Below, one piece after another: positions 25,847-34,476 of a DNA stretch of 64,000 nt (the first letter of the stretch is position 1; each line of letters begins with the position of its first letter). The stretch lies in NCBI RefSeq assembly GCF_001476655.1, contig NZ_LDRT01000027.1, forward strand, positions 1-64,000. The letters are read 5' to 3'. The notes beneath the pieces are model-generated. The model was not told the origin of the DNA and ran no database searches. It was given only the letters and a program-made list of their open reading frames with translations. The stretch is from Microbacterium testaceum (lineage in GTDB: Bacteria > Actinomycetota > Actinomycetes > Actinomycetales > Microbacteriaceae). The translations under genes and the position numbers were made by a program.

Positions 25847-26605
25847 ATGTACCGACAAAGGCTGGAACTCACCGATCGGGTGGCGGTCGTGACGGGAGGA
25901 TCCCGCGGGATCGGGCTCGCGGTGGTGACCGCCCTCGAGGAGTTCGGGGCGATCGTCGTCATCGCGGACGTGCTCGACGACGCCGGCAACGCCGCCGCGG
26001 CGTCGTTCGAGAGCGGGCGGGTGTCGTACGTGCACCTCGACGTCACGGACGCCGCCGAGGTCGAGCGGGTCTTCGCCGAGGTGGCCACGCGCCTCGGATC
26101 CGTGGACGTCCTCGTCACCTCGGCCGGCATCGCCAACCACCAACCGTCGCTCGACCTCGAGCGCGAGACGTGGGACCGCGTCCTCGCGGTCAACGCGACA
26201 GGCACGTTCTGGTGCGCACGTGAGGCCGCGCGCCACATGCAGGAGCGCGGCGGCTCGATCGTGGCCATCGGCTCCATGTCGGGGGAGCTCGCGAACGCGC
26301 CCCAGCGCCAGGCCGCTTACAACGCCTCGAAGGGGGCGGTGCACCTCGCCGTGAAGTCGCTCGCGATCGAGTTCGCGGAGCAGGGGATCCGCGTCAACGC
26401 GGTCGCCCCCGGCTATGTCGGCACGGAACTGACCAAGGAAGGCGTCCCCGGCGACTGGTGGGACGACTGGGTGCGCCGCACGCCGATGGGCCGCCTCGGC
26501 GCCCCCGAGGAGATCGGCTCCCTCGTGGCGTTCCTGGCGTCGGATGCCGCGTCGTACATGACGGGTTCGGTCGTGCTGATCGACGGCGGCTACTCGGCCT
26601 GGTGA
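25847..26605 (+). CDS. Short-chain dehydrogenase, polyol/sugar type
   Basis: A 252-residue classical SDR: TGGSRGIGLAVVTAL coenzyme site, D after IVVIAD favouring NAD, catalytic S in AIGSMSG and Y-x3-K in AAYNASKGAVHLA, and a C-terminal VVLIDGGYSAW typical of sugar and polyol dehydrogenases. ATG 25847 follows GGGAGG by seven bases. It is divergent from the RpiR-type regulator and shares operator e, so it is probably the only plus-strand member of the catabolic set. Confidence 0.88.
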   Translation: MYRQRLELTDRVAVVTGGSRGIGLAVVTALEEFGAIVVIADVLDDAGNAAAASFESGRVSYVHLDVTDAAEVERVFAEVATRLGSVDVLVTSAGIANHQPSLDLERETWDRVLAVNATGTFWCAREAARHMQERGGSIVAIGSMSGELANAPQRQAAYNASKGAVHLAVKSLAIEFAEQGIRVNAVAPGYVGTELTKEGVPGDWWDDWVRRTPMGRLGAPEEIGSLVAFLASDAASYMTGSVVLIDGGYSAW

Positions 26606-26639
26606 GACGCAGGCTCCGCGCCGCCCCCGCCTCCGCAGC

Positions 26640-26706
26640 CGATAAACGCTCCCCGTGCTCAGAAACGCGGTGAGAGACCGTTTTTGAGCACAGGGAGCGT
26701 TTATCG
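26640..26706. repeat. Long imperfect palindrome between convergent genes
   Basis: Arms of 22 bases (26640-26661 and 26685-26706) pair with one mismatch; CGATAAACGCTCC pairs with GGAGCGTTTATCG. An inner AAACG/CGTTT stem extends the hairpin to about 28 pairs around an 11-base loop. It lies between the convergent SDR and the membrane-anchored protein gene, and may act as a bidirectional terminator or be a mobile palindromic repeat. Confidence 0.75.
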
Positions 26707-26726
26707 GTGTGGTTGAGGGCTCCGCC

Positions 26727-27572
26727 TCACTCCAGAAACGCCACCGGAAGCGCGGCGACGGGCAGGCCCGAGTCGGCGATCAGCCGTTCGATCGCGGCGC
26801 GCTGCGAGTCGGGGGCGGTCACCTGCACCTTCTCGACCCCGTCGATCGGTGTTCCGCCGCCCCCGAACGAGAAGAACGTGACGTCGTGCTCGTCGATGAG
26901 CGTCGAGACAAGCGCGTGATACCCGGCTCCCTCGCCGGGGCCGATCTCGACGCCGAGCCGCACCCCCGATACCTCGACCGGCATCGCCGGATCGACTCCC
27001 GCGGCCTCGCGCAGCGCGTCGGCGTGCGCGACCAGGGGCAGAAGCTGCGCCGCGACCTCCGAGGCCCGACCGTCGAGTGACGACAGCGCGAAGCGCTCGG
27101 CATCCCAGATCGCCGCCTGGATCACGCTCCCCGGAGCGACGCGGGAGATCTCGGATGCCACGGCCTCCAGGTCGAATCCGAGCTCGGGGCAGCCCCGCCC
27201 GGCGTCGGCGTAGGCCGAGACCCGGGTGCCACCGGCGCCCTCGAGGTCGAAGCCCCACTCGACGGCATCCGGATAGGTGGTGTCGCAGGCGATCTCGCGG
27301 ACCTCGGGGTACGCGGATGCCGAGGCGGTGACCTGCACCCAGGACGAGGTGGCGAGGAACGCGGGGGCCTCGACCCAGCGCTGCTTCTGGACGTCGGACA
27401 CTCCGGGAACCGCAGAGATCTCGGAGGCGAGCGCGTCGAACGCGGGGTCGGGCCTGTCGAAGCGCGTCTCGTCGATCATCCAGCCGAACATCACGACGGC
27501 GGCGCCGCCGACGGCGATGGCCCCCACGACGGCAGCGGCGATCCCGATGCGGGCACGTGCGGTCATCGGCAT
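26727..27572 (-). CDS. Membrane-anchored hypothetical protein
   Basis: A 281-residue protein with one N-terminal membrane segment (about 7-32, IGIAAAVVGAIAVGGAAVVM) and an extracytoplasmic rest. I do not recognise the family. ATG 27572 (MPMTARAR) follows AGGGAGG by eight bases; ATG 27566 is an alternative, and a frame open further to 27650 lacks a ribosome site. Cysteines in REIACDTTYPD and DAGRGCPELG could form a disulfide. It is bracketed by two long palindromes (26640 and 27653) and has no operator, so it looks like an insertion into the carbohydrate locus rather than a member. Confidence 0.7.
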   Translation of the reverse strand: MPMTARARIGIAAAVVGAIAVGGAAVVMFGWMIDETRFDRPDPAFDALASEISAVPGVSDVQKQRWVEAPAFLATSSWVQVTASASAYPEVREIACDTTYPDAVEWGFDLEGAGGTRVSAYADAGRGCPELGFDLEAVASEISRVAPGSVIQAAIWDAERFALSSLDGRASEVAAQLLPLVAHADALREAAGVDPAMPVEVSGVRLGVEIGPGEGAGYHALVSTLIDEHDVTFFSFGGGGTPIDGVEKVQVTAPDSQRAAIERLIADSGLPVAALPVAFLE

Positions 27573-27652
27573 CCGTCCGACCTCCCTGTCGTTGATCCGC
27601 CGACCGTAGCGCGGGAGGGTGAACGCGGGGCGAACGGGCATCCCGGGCATGC

Positions 27653-27715
27653 ATGAACGCGATCCGCGCCGATGAACACGAGCAGAGCGTGTTTCTGTGT
27701 GCGGCTCGCGTTTAT
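27653..27715. repeat. Second long palindrome, upstream of the membrane protein gene
   Basis: ATGAACGCGATCCGC (27653-27667) pairs with GCGGCTCGCGTTTAT (27701-27715) apart from one mismatch and one G-T pair, with an inner AACACG/CGTGTT stem (27675/27688). It shares the AACGC..GCGTTTAT ends with the palindrome at 26640; the two flank a single gene. Confidence 0.65.
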
Positions 27716-27747
27716 GGCCGAACGGGACCTCTGCCCCAGCCCCGCCC

Positions 27748-30255
27748 TCAGTCCAGCGCCACCCGCACCTCGTGCGCCCCGGCCTCGACCCGGCGGCGGA
27801 ACCCCGGTAGCTCGATCTCGGCGCGCACGCCGATCGGCACCTCGCACGACAGGATCACCTCGCCGCCCGCGACGCGCCACTGTACCGACAGCTCGCCGTA
27901 CGGGGTCCGCACCGCGGCCGAAGCCGATGAGAGCGCGGTCCCGAGCACCGTCGGGGCTATCCTGGCGTCGCGCCACCCCGGCGAGACCGCCTGCAGCCCT
28001 GCGACGTCGGCGTAGAACCAGTCCTCGATCGTGCCGAGGAAGTAGTGCCCGCGTGAGCGCGACTCCTCTTTCCAGTGCTCCCAGAGCGACGTCGCCCCCC
28101 GCTCGACCCAGAAGCCCCAGCTCGGGAACGTCGTCTGCAGCGCCACGGCCACAGCGACGTCGGCGTGACCGAAACGCGTGAGCTGGGGGAGCAGGTGCTT
28201 CGTCGCAAGAGCCCCCGTCGACAGGTGGTGTCCGCGGTCGACCACGTCGGCGGCCAGGCGGTCGGCCGCGCGCTGCCGGTCGAGCGGAGGAAGGATGTCG
28301 AAGGCCAGGGCCAGAGCGGCGTGCGCCTGGCGATACCCGGCGTCGCCCCGTCCGCGCACCTCGGCGGTGTCGGCATCCCAGAATTCCGCGACGAACGCGG
28401 CACGAGAGGCCGCGGCGGCCCGCTCCCACTCGCCCGGATCGTGGCCGAGCACCCGCGCGATCGCGGCCGCCGTGTCGCACATGGCGATGACGAACGCCGT
28501 CGCCGCGACCCGGGTGTCCTCGGGTGCGTTGCCGCCACCCGGATCCGTCTCGGGACTCACCCAGTCGCCGAGGGTCGTGTCGAAGAGACCGTCGGCCCCG
28601 CGCGCGAGCTCGAAACGCAGGTAGTCGCGCGCGTCGGGCCACACGTCGGCGAGCACCCGCTCGTCTCCGCGCAGCTGGTAGATGTCCCACGGCACGAGCA
28701 GAAGGGCCGAGTGCCACGTCGGTGCGGGAGTCCAGTCCATCCGCCAGCCGCCGTGCGGGGCGATCACCTCGGGAGCTCCCTCGCCATGACGGGATGCCGC
28801 GATGTCGGCGACCCACTTCGCCAGCAGCTCGTGCGTATCGAGGTTGAGCAGCATCATCCGGGCGCCGACCATGCCGTCGCCCGTCCACCCGTTCTTCTCG
28901 TACTTCGGCGTATCGGTGGGGATGCCGTGCAGGTTGTTGAGGATCGTCCGCACCGTGAGCTCGTGCAGGGTGTTCAGCATCGGCGACGACGTCTCGAAGC
29001 GGCCGGTGCGCGCGGCGCGCGTGTGCACCACCCGCGCACGCAGGGTCGGCAGTCGGCGGGCGCGCACCTCGACGTGCTGGAAACCGTGCCAGGTGAATCG
29101 CGGATGCCATCGCAGCGGCCGATCCGCCAGCGTCACGCGATCGGTCTGGAAGCGGCCGTCGAAGTACCCTTTCTCGTCGTCGGAGTTGGGCGTTCCGTCG
29201 GCGCGAAGGCTCTCGCCGAGACGGAGCTCGATCCCCGCGCCCGGATCGGCGTCGGCGTCGACCTCGACCCAGCCCGCGATCACGCGGGGGAACGAGACGA
29301 CCCAGCGGCCCTCGTCGAGCTGCGTCACGCGCGTCGGTTCGAGTGTCTCGCCCTCGACGATCGGGGGCTGTCGTTGGGGGACGGGGGCTCCCCGCGGCCC
29401 CTCGACCTCGCGGGCAACGGCCCAGGCGCTGTCGTCGAATCCGGCGGTGCTCCACCCCGGCTGCTCGAGACGCGCGTCGTAGTCCTCCCCGGCGTAGAGG
29501 TCGTCGAAGCGTGTCGGGCCGGCGGCGGTCCTCCACGCGGAGTCGCTCACGATGACGCGCTCGCCGCGGGCGTCGCGCAGCACGAGCAGCAGGCGTACGG
29601 AGGGATCGGCGTGCCAGGGTGCGGTCTCCCAGTTCCACGTGTTGCGCCCACGCATGCCGGAGAAGCCGCGACCGAGCTCGACGCCGATCGCGTGCCGGCC
29701 GGGGGTCATCCGCGCGGTCACATCGACGACCGTGTATTGCGCGCTCACCTCGTAGTCGGTGAAGCCGGGACCGAGGACGCTCGCATCGGGCACCGCGCCG
29801 TCGATCTCGACGTGGGCGAGGCCCCCGGCCCCGACCACGAGATACGCCTCATCGGGGGTGGCATCCACCTCGAACTCGGTGCGCAGCAGGGGAGCGGCCG
29901 CACCGTCGTCCGCCGCCCCGATGAAGGTCGCCCCCCGCCAGTCGTCGTCGAGGACGGCGGCGACGAACGTCCCCGCCGCGGCGGCGTCTCCGGCGGTGGT
30001 GGTGACGACCACCGTCCACTCGTAGCGGCCGAGTGAGGCCAGCGGGGGGCCGTCGTAGGCGACATCCACGCTGCGGTCGGAGGCGACGGGGCCACTCGAC
30101 CAGATCGTCTCGGTGCCCCGGCGCACGTTCAGACGGTAGGAGAGCTGCCGAACGCCGTCGGTGTCGGAGCGCAGGGCCCACCCGAATCGGGGAGACCCCG
30201 AGATCCCGACCGGGTCGACGGTGTGCTCGACGGTGAGGTCGGCGATGGCGATCAT
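27748..30255 (-). CDS. GH78 alpha-L-rhamnosidase-like glycosidase
   Basis: An 835-residue cytosolic protein of the GH78 architecture: N-terminal beta-domains (1-410), an (alpha/alpha)6 barrel and a C-terminal beta-domain. The catalytic acid region is TDTPKYEKNGWTGD with E453; the canonical motif is D-x-P-x-R-D-E-R-x-G-W, so the arginine and aspartate before the glutamate are K451 and Y452 here. The base region is GATSLWEHW with E726. The changed -1 subsite suggests a substrate other than plain rhamnose. ATG 30255 overlaps the stop of the DUF3863-like gene; no signal peptide, so it acts on imported glycosides. Confidence 0.85.
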   Translation of the reverse strand: MIAIADLTVEHTVDPVGISGSPRFGWALRSDTDGVRQLSYRLNVRRGTETIWSSGPVASDRSVDVAYDGPPLASLGRYEWTVVVTTTAGDAAAAGTFVAAVLDDDWRGATFIGAADDGAAAPLLRTEFEVDATPDEAYLVVGAGGLAHVEIDGAVPDASVLGPGFTDYEVSAQYTVVDVTARMTPGRHAIGVELGRGFSGMRGRNTWNWETAPWHADPSVRLLLVLRDARGERVIVSDSAWRTAAGPTRFDDLYAGEDYDARLEQPGWSTAGFDDSAWAVAREVEGPRGAPVPQRQPPIVEGETLEPTRVTQLDEGRWVVSFPRVIAGWVEVDADADPGAGIELRLGESLRADGTPNSDDEKGYFDGRFQTDRVTLADRPLRWHPRFTWHGFQHVEVRARRLPTLRARVVHTRAARTGRFETSSPMLNTLHELTVRTILNNLHGIPTDTPKYEKNGWTGDGMVGARMMLLNLDTHELLAKWVADIAASRHGEGAPEVIAPHGGWRMDWTPAPTWHSALLLVPWDIYQLRGDERVLADVWPDARDYLRFELARGADGLFDTTLGDWVSPETDPGGGNAPEDTRVAATAFVIAMCDTAAAIARVLGHDPGEWERAAAASRAAFVAEFWDADTAEVRGRGDAGYRQAHAALALAFDILPPLDRQRAADRLAADVVDRGHHLSTGALATKHLLPQLTRFGHADVAVAVALQTTFPSWGFWVERGATSLWEHWKEESRSRGHYFLGTIEDWFYADVAGLQAVSPGWRDARIAPTVLGTALSSASAAVRTPYGELSVQWRVAGGEVILSCEVPIGVRAEIELPGFRRRVEAGAHEVRVALD

Positions 30256-31559
30256 CGGGCACTCCGCAGCGCGCGGAGCTCGGGGGTCTCGCCCCACCGC
30301 TCATCCAGGCCGGCGTCGACGTCGGGGTGCTGCGCGAGGAAGGCGTCCAGGGCGACGGGGCGGTCCTGCGGCCGCGTCTGCTTCTGATTGATCTCGCCGA
30401 GAAGGCTCCACCGGCGATTCCCGCGCTCCGCGGGCTCGGCGAAAGCGCCGGTGTAGGACGTGTAGTCGAAGACCTCGACCGTGTCGCCGACCTGGACGAT
30501 CCCGAGCCGGTAGTCGGCGCACATGAACCAGGTCACCGTCTCTCCCGCGCGCGATGCCTGGACGCCGCTGCCGCTCTGCTGCAGGAGGTAGGCGAGGTCC
30601 TCGTTGTCGGCATGCCGGGCGCGCCACTCGTCGCCGAACCGGCTGATCGTGGTCACCTCGAGGTCGCTCCACCGCTCGCGGAGGCCCCCGAGCCAGCCCG
30701 CCCAGGCGTCGAGCGTGGTGGGGTCGTGCGCGAGCCCGCGCGCGACCTCGCTGATCTCGTAGTTGACCGTCAGCCAGCCGAGGCCGTTGCGCGCGACGTT
30801 GCGGTCGTTCAGGTGCGCCTCGCTCGTGGCATCCAGTTCTCTCAGCGCGTCCGCGCGCGGCAGGCGGTGCAGCGTCTCGATCGGACCGAGCCCGAGCCGC
30901 GAGTTGTACTCGGACGACATGCCCGCGGTGCGGGCGGCGACGAGGTCGACCGTCCAGCCGTCGAGCTGCACCGCGTCGAGGCGGTCGTCGCCGCGGCCGG
31001 GCACGAGGAAGTGTCCGCGCGAGGGGTAGTAGGGGTATGCGAGCGAGCCGTCGCCGTCCTGCAGGTCGATGTCGAACTGGCTCCAGATGTTGCCCTGGAC
31101 GGTGCGGATGCCGAGATCGCGCGCTCCCGCGATGTTCGCGGCCGACAGGAACCCGGCGACGAGCGCGGTCGTCGGGCGGTCGAAATGGGTGTGCAGCAGG
31201 TCGACGGCGTCGGAGATGTCACGGGCGACCTCGTCGCGCGTGCCGTAGAGATTGGCGAAGAATCCGCCGGGCACGAACGTGATGTCGTCGCCGTGCTCGG
31301 TGGCCAGGCGCGCGAGCGTGCGGCGGATGTCGCGGTAGCGCGGGGACTCGTCGGTCAGGGCGCCCCAGGAGAGGGCCCAGGTGAGAGAGGCATCCGGGAT
31401 CGCGCCGCGCACGGCGTCGGAGAACTGCTCGACGAGAGCCGCGGAGTGCAGCGCGGTCTCGTCTTCCCAGAGGGAGGTGTCCCTCGTCGCCTCGATCTGG
31501 TGGCGGCGGACGATGGTGTTGACGGTCAGTCGTCGGCCGAGGGGCGGGCGTGTCTGCAT
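30252..31559 (-). CDS. DUF3863-like putative glycosidase
   Basis: A 435-residue cytosolic protein. It opens with LTVNTIVRRHQIEATRDTSL and contains DASLTWALSWGALTDESPRY, FVPGGFFANLYGTRDEV and PSRGHFLVPGRGDDRLDAVQ, which I associate with DUF3863-type proteins with a polysaccharide-deacetylase-like barrel. That link is from memory and could be wrong. Repeated acidic residues in a barrel-like pattern fit an enzyme acting on carbohydrate. ATG 31559 has GTGAGG upstream, and the gene is first of a two-gene minus-strand operon with the GH78-like enzyme, divergent from the binding-protein genes and sharing operators f and g. Confidence 0.6.
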   Translation of the reverse strand: MQTRPPLGRRLTVNTIVRRHQIEATRDTSLWEDETALHSAALVEQFSDAVRGAIPDASLTWALSWGALTDESPRYRDIRRTLARLATEHGDDITFVPGGFFANLYGTRDEVARDISDAVDLLHTHFDRPTTALVAGFLSAANIAGARDLGIRTVQGNIWSQFDIDLQDGDGSLAYPYYPSRGHFLVPGRGDDRLDAVQLDGWTVDLVAARTAGMSSEYNSRLGLGPIETLHRLPRADALRELDATSEAHLNDRNVARNGLGWLTVNYEISEVARGLAHDPTTLDAWAGWLGGLRERWSDLEVTTISRFGDEWRARHADNEDLAYLLQQSGSGVQASRAGETVTWFMCADYRLGIVQVGDTVEVFDYTSYTGAFAEPAERGNRRWSLLGEINQKQTRPQDRPVALDAFLAQHPDVDAGLDERWGETPELRALRSAR

Positions 31560-31594
31560 GGGGCCTCACCCTAGCCGCCGGTTTCGCCAATCGC

Positions 31595-31607
31595 GTAGTT
31601 CCACTAG
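31595..31607. promoter_or_regulatory. Operator f between glycosidase and binding-protein genes
   Basis: GTAGTTCCACTAG, one mismatch from the consensus in the right half, exactly 73 bp from operator g. Distal for the plus-strand genes, but proximal (36 bases from the start) for the minus-strand DUF3863-like gene. Confidence 0.6.
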
Positions 31608-31667
31608 CAATAGTCACGCTCTTTTGGCCTTTTATGTATTAGATATGGGCTTATGAACCGATTTTGT

Positions 31668-31680
31668 GTAGTCTTGCTAC
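31668..31680. promoter_or_regulatory. Operator g, proximal to the binding-protein genes
   Basis: GTAGTCTTGCTAC; contains TAGTCT as a possible -10 on the plus strand, about 64 bases before ATG 31738. The region 31560-31737 is the most AT-rich stretch of the locus, fitting a divergent promoter region. Confidence 0.7.
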
Positions 31681-31737
31681 CGACACCACGTCCCGCGGAA
31701 TGGACCGCGCGACGATCGACGGAGATAGGGAGTGGCC

Positions 31738-33000
31738 ATGACGAAGTGGCTGAGGCACACGGCGGTAGCGGCGGTCGCTTTGACCACCGCAGGCGCGCTG
31801 AGCGGCTGCGCGGGAGGTGCCGGCGGCGGTCCCACCGAGCTCAGCTTTCTGATGTGGGGCGACGGCGGCGACACCCAGACGGCGTACGAAGACGTCATCA
31901 CGAAGTTCGAAGCGGCCAACCCCGACATCACGGTCAACGCGGAGTTCTTCAACACCAACGACTACGACAACATCCTGAAGACCCGCCTCTCCGGCGGTGC
32001 CGGCCCGGACGTCTACGGCTTCGACCTCGGCAACATCGACACCTTCGTCGCCGACGGGTTCGCAGCCGACCTCTCCGACGGCGGCGAGAGCTACCTGTCC
32101 AAGCTGACTCCCGAGGCGGCGAAAGACAGCCAGCGTGCCGGCGGCACCTACAACCTGCCGATCTCGCTCTCGGGCAACGGCATCATCTACAACAAGGCGC
32201 TGTTCGAGAAGGCGGGCATCGCTGCCCCGCCCACGACGTACACCGAGCTGCTCGCGGACTCCCAGAAGCTGTCGGACGCCGGCATCATCCCCTTCGCGAT
32301 GAGCGCGCAGGACAACTGGTGGCCGCAGTTCATCGTCTACTACGCCCTCGCCGAGCACGGCGCGAACGAAGAGCTGGGCGCCGAGATGGCCGCGGGCAAG
32401 ACGACCTTCTCCGACAGCAAGGCCTGGGCCGAGTCGCTCGACGTCGTCAAGGACCTCACCCCGTACTACATGCCCAACCCGGTCGGCACGAGCCAGACGG
32501 CGGCGCAGTCCGCCTTCCTCGGCGGTCAGGCGGCGATGTTCCCGGCGACGTGGATCCTCTCCGATGCGCGTGAGGCGGGCCTGGACCTCGGGTACATGAA
32601 CTTCCCGACCGTCGACAAGCCGTCGAACGACCTGTGGGGCACCTACCAGGTGCGCTTCGGTGTGAACCCCAACAACGGGGATGCCAAGCTCGCCGCCTCG
32701 CAGAAGTTCCTCGACTTCTTCCTCCAGGACGACACGTACACGGCGTTCCTGGACAAGGTGAAGCTGTTCCCCACCACCAAGGGCGTCGAGATCGGCGCCG
32801 ACGTCGATCCGCTCTTCCCCGAGATGCAGGCGGCCTGGGAGGGCAAGACCTTCGTTGCCGCGTTCTCGCCCACCGACCCGAGCATCCAGGACGCTCTCCT
32901 GGTCGGGCTGCAGAACATCATCAGCGGGCAGAAGACCACCGACCAGGTGCTGGGCGACCTCGACGCCGCCCTCGCGCAGTACCGCGCCAACAACGGTTGA
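31738..33000 (+). CDS. Carbohydrate ABC transporter solute-binding lipoprotein 1
   Basis: A 420-residue extracellular lipoprotein of the CUT1 type. Signal peptide with lipobox L-S-G-C at about residues 21-24, then ELSFLMWGDGGDTQTAYEDV, TRLSGGAGPDVYGFDLGNID and QAAMFPATWILSDAREAG, standard for type 1 extracellular sugar-binding proteins. ATG 31738 follows AGGGAG by five bases; a GTG two codons earlier is less likely. A strong hairpin follows, then a close paralogue. The pair is divergent from the glycosidase operon and controlled by operators f and g. The matching permeases are 3.5 kb downstream. Confidence 0.92.
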   Translation: MTKWLRHTAVAAVALTTAGALSGCAGGAGGGPTELSFLMWGDGGDTQTAYEDVITKFEAANPDITVNAEFFNTNDYDNILKTRLSGGAGPDVYGFDLGNIDTFVADGFAADLSDGGESYLSKLTPEAAKDSQRAGGTYNLPISLSGNGIIYNKALFEKAGIAAPPTTYTELLADSQKLSDAGIIPFAMSAQDNWWPQFIVYYALAEHGANEELGAEMAAGKTTFSDSKAWAESLDVVKDLTPYYMPNPVGTSQTAAQSAFLGGQAAMFPATWILSDAREAGLDLGYMNFPTVDKPSNDLWGTYQVRFGVNPNNGDAKLAASQKFLDFFLQDDTYTAFLDKVKLFPTTKGVEIGADVDPLFPEMQAAWEGKTFVAAFSPTDPSIQDALLVGLQNIISGQKTTDQVLGDLDAALAQYRANNG

Positions 33001-33008
33001 CCCATTCG

Positions 33009-33044
33009 AACCGCCTCGCTCGGGAGTACCCGGGCGAGGCGGTT
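33009..33044 (+). terminator. Intercistronic hairpin between the two binding-protein genes
   Basis: AACCGCCTCGC pairs with GCGAGGCGGTT, extended through a T-G pair and CGGG/CCCG to 16 pairs with an AGTA tetraloop, followed by CCCTTTTCG. It may partly terminate or may protect the upstream message, as in the malE-malF interval. Confidence 0.7.
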
Positions 33045-33068
33045 CCCTTTTCGAAAGTCGGATCCCCC

Positions 33069-34334
33069 ATGCCCCGTTCCCGCGCCCGGACAGCCTCGAC
33101 CGTGACGGCGCTGACCGCCCTGGCCCTGGCATCCCTCACCGGATGCCAAACCGCCTCGAGCGACACGACCACCCTCAGCTTCCTCATGTGGGGCGATGGC
33201 GGCGATACGCAGAAGGCCTACGAGAAGGTCATCGACGCGTTCGAAGCCGAGAACCCCGGCGTCACCGTCAACGCCGAATTCGTCAACACGAACGACTACG
33301 ACAACGTGCTGAAGACCCGCCTCTCCGGAGGAGCCGGCCCTGACGTCTACGGCTTCGACCCGAAGAACCTCACCGACTTCGTCCGCGACGGGTTCGCCGC
33401 GGACCTGTCGGGCGCCGACTTCTTCTCGCGCCTCGACGACGCGGCGGCGCAGGAAGCGCGGCGGGGTGCGGACGGGGACACCGCGTACTCGGTGCCCATC
33501 TCGCAGTCGGGCAACGGGATCATCTACAACACCGCGCTGTTCGAGAAGGCGGGCATCGCCGAGGTTCCCCAGACCTACACCGAGCTGAAGGCGGCGGCCG
33601 AGAAGCTGTCGGCGGCGGGCATCACGCCGCTCGCGATGAGCGCGCAGGACAGCTGGTGGCCGCAGTTCGTCGCCTACTACGCGATGGCGCAGCACGTCTT
33701 CCCCGATGACCCGGGCGCGATCGAGGAACTCCTCTCCGGCGAGAAGACCTTCGCGGACATCCCCGGCTACGCCGAGTCGCTCGAGGTCGTGAAGGATCTC
33801 GTCCCGGCCTACATGCCCGACCCGCTCGGCACGAATCAGTCGGCCGCGAAGTCCGCCTTCCTCACCGGCCAGGCGGCGATGTTCCCGGCGACCTGGATCC
33901 TCTCCGACGCGCGCGCGGCGGGGGTGGAGCCCGGCTACATGAACTTCCCCACCGTCGACGCCGACGTCGCCGACATGTGGGGGAGCTACCTCGTCGCATG
34001 GGGCATCAACCCCGGCAACGATCGAGTCGAAGCCGCCGAGAGCTTCATCGACTTCTTCTTCCAGGACGAGGTGTACACCGACTTCCTGACCTCGGTGAAG
34101 GCGTTCCCCACGACCGAGGGCATCGACGTCTCGGCGGACGATCCGCTCTTCCCCGCCATGACGGCGGCGTGGGAGGGGAAGACCTTCCGCCCCGTCGTGA
34201 TCCCCGCGCACCCGCAGCTGCAGGAGACGCTCCTCGTGGGGATGCAGAACCTCATCGCGGGGCGCAGCGACGTCGACACGGTGATCGCCGACCTCGACGC
34301 GGCCCTCGTCGAGGTGCGAGCGAACGCCGACTGA
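33069..34334 (+). CDS. Carbohydrate ABC transporter solute-binding lipoprotein 2
   Basis: A 421-residue paralogue of the preceding protein, roughly two thirds identical by eye across its length. Lipobox L-T-G-C, then LSFLMWGDGGDTQKAYEKV, TRLSGGAGPDVYGFDPKNL and AAMFPATWILSDARAAGVEP. Differences concentrate after the lipobox and around QHVFPDDPGAIEELLSGEKT, where the first copy has a shorter, different stretch. ATG 33069 has only weak ribosome complementarity (GAAAG). It lies 68 bases after its twin, separated by the hairpin. A tandem duplication with divergence suggests related but distinct ligands or affinities. A strong terminator follows. Confidence 0.9.
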   Translation: MPRSRARTASTVTALTALALASLTGCQTASSDTTTLSFLMWGDGGDTQKAYEKVIDAFEAENPGVTVNAEFVNTNDYDNVLKTRLSGGAGPDVYGFDPKNLTDFVRDGFAADLSGADFFSRLDDAAAQEARRGADGDTAYSVPISQSGNGIIYNTALFEKAGIAEVPQTYTELKAAAEKLSAAGITPLAMSAQDSWWPQFVAYYAMAQHVFPDDPGAIEELLSGEKTFADIPGYAESLEVVKDLVPAYMPDPLGTNQSAAKSAFLTGQAAMFPATWILSDARAAGVEPGYMNFPTVDADVADMWGSYLVAWGINPGNDRVEAAESFIDFFFQDEVYTDFLTSVKAFPTTEGIDVSADDPLFPAMTAAWEGKTFRPVVIPAHPQLQETLLVGMQNLIAGRSDVDTVIADLDAALVEVRANAD

Positions 34335-34345
34335 CCCGCCGTTCT

Positions 34346-34380
34346 CCGAGGCCCCCGCCGCTCGTCGACGGGGGCCTCGG
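34346..34380 (+). terminator. Terminator after the binding-protein genes
   Basis: CCGAGGCCCCCG pairs with CGGGGGCCTCGG (12 bp, 11-base loop), followed by TTGTGG. It separates the binding-protein transcript from the permease operon. Confidence 0.7.
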
Positions 34381-34403
34381 TTGTGGCGATGCCCCGCCCG
34401 TGG

Positions 34404-34416
34404 GTAGCGCAGCTAC
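34404..34416 (+). promoter_or_regulatory. Operator h (distal) of the permease operon
   Basis: GTAGCGCAGCTAC, a perfect palindrome with 5-bp arms, exactly 73 bp from operator i. The only site with C at position 5. No TANNNT. Confidence 0.65.
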
Positions 34417-34476
34417 GCGATAGGTGCTGTTTCGGGGCGGAGAGCCGGCCTGTATGGGCAAGATTCGGGATGCCAT

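Noticed and set aside
17710-26605. Known pathways such as xylose, myo-inositol, galacturonate or apiose degradation
   Set aside because: The enzyme set lacks the key enzymes of each (xylose isomerase, IolE/IolC set, uronate isomerase, apiose RuBisCO-like or decarboxylase proteins), so no substrate is assigned.
31560-31737. Insertion sequence remnant in the AT-rich intergenic stretch
   Set aside because: No terminal repeats or transposase fragment; the AT content is explained by divergent promoters and two operators.
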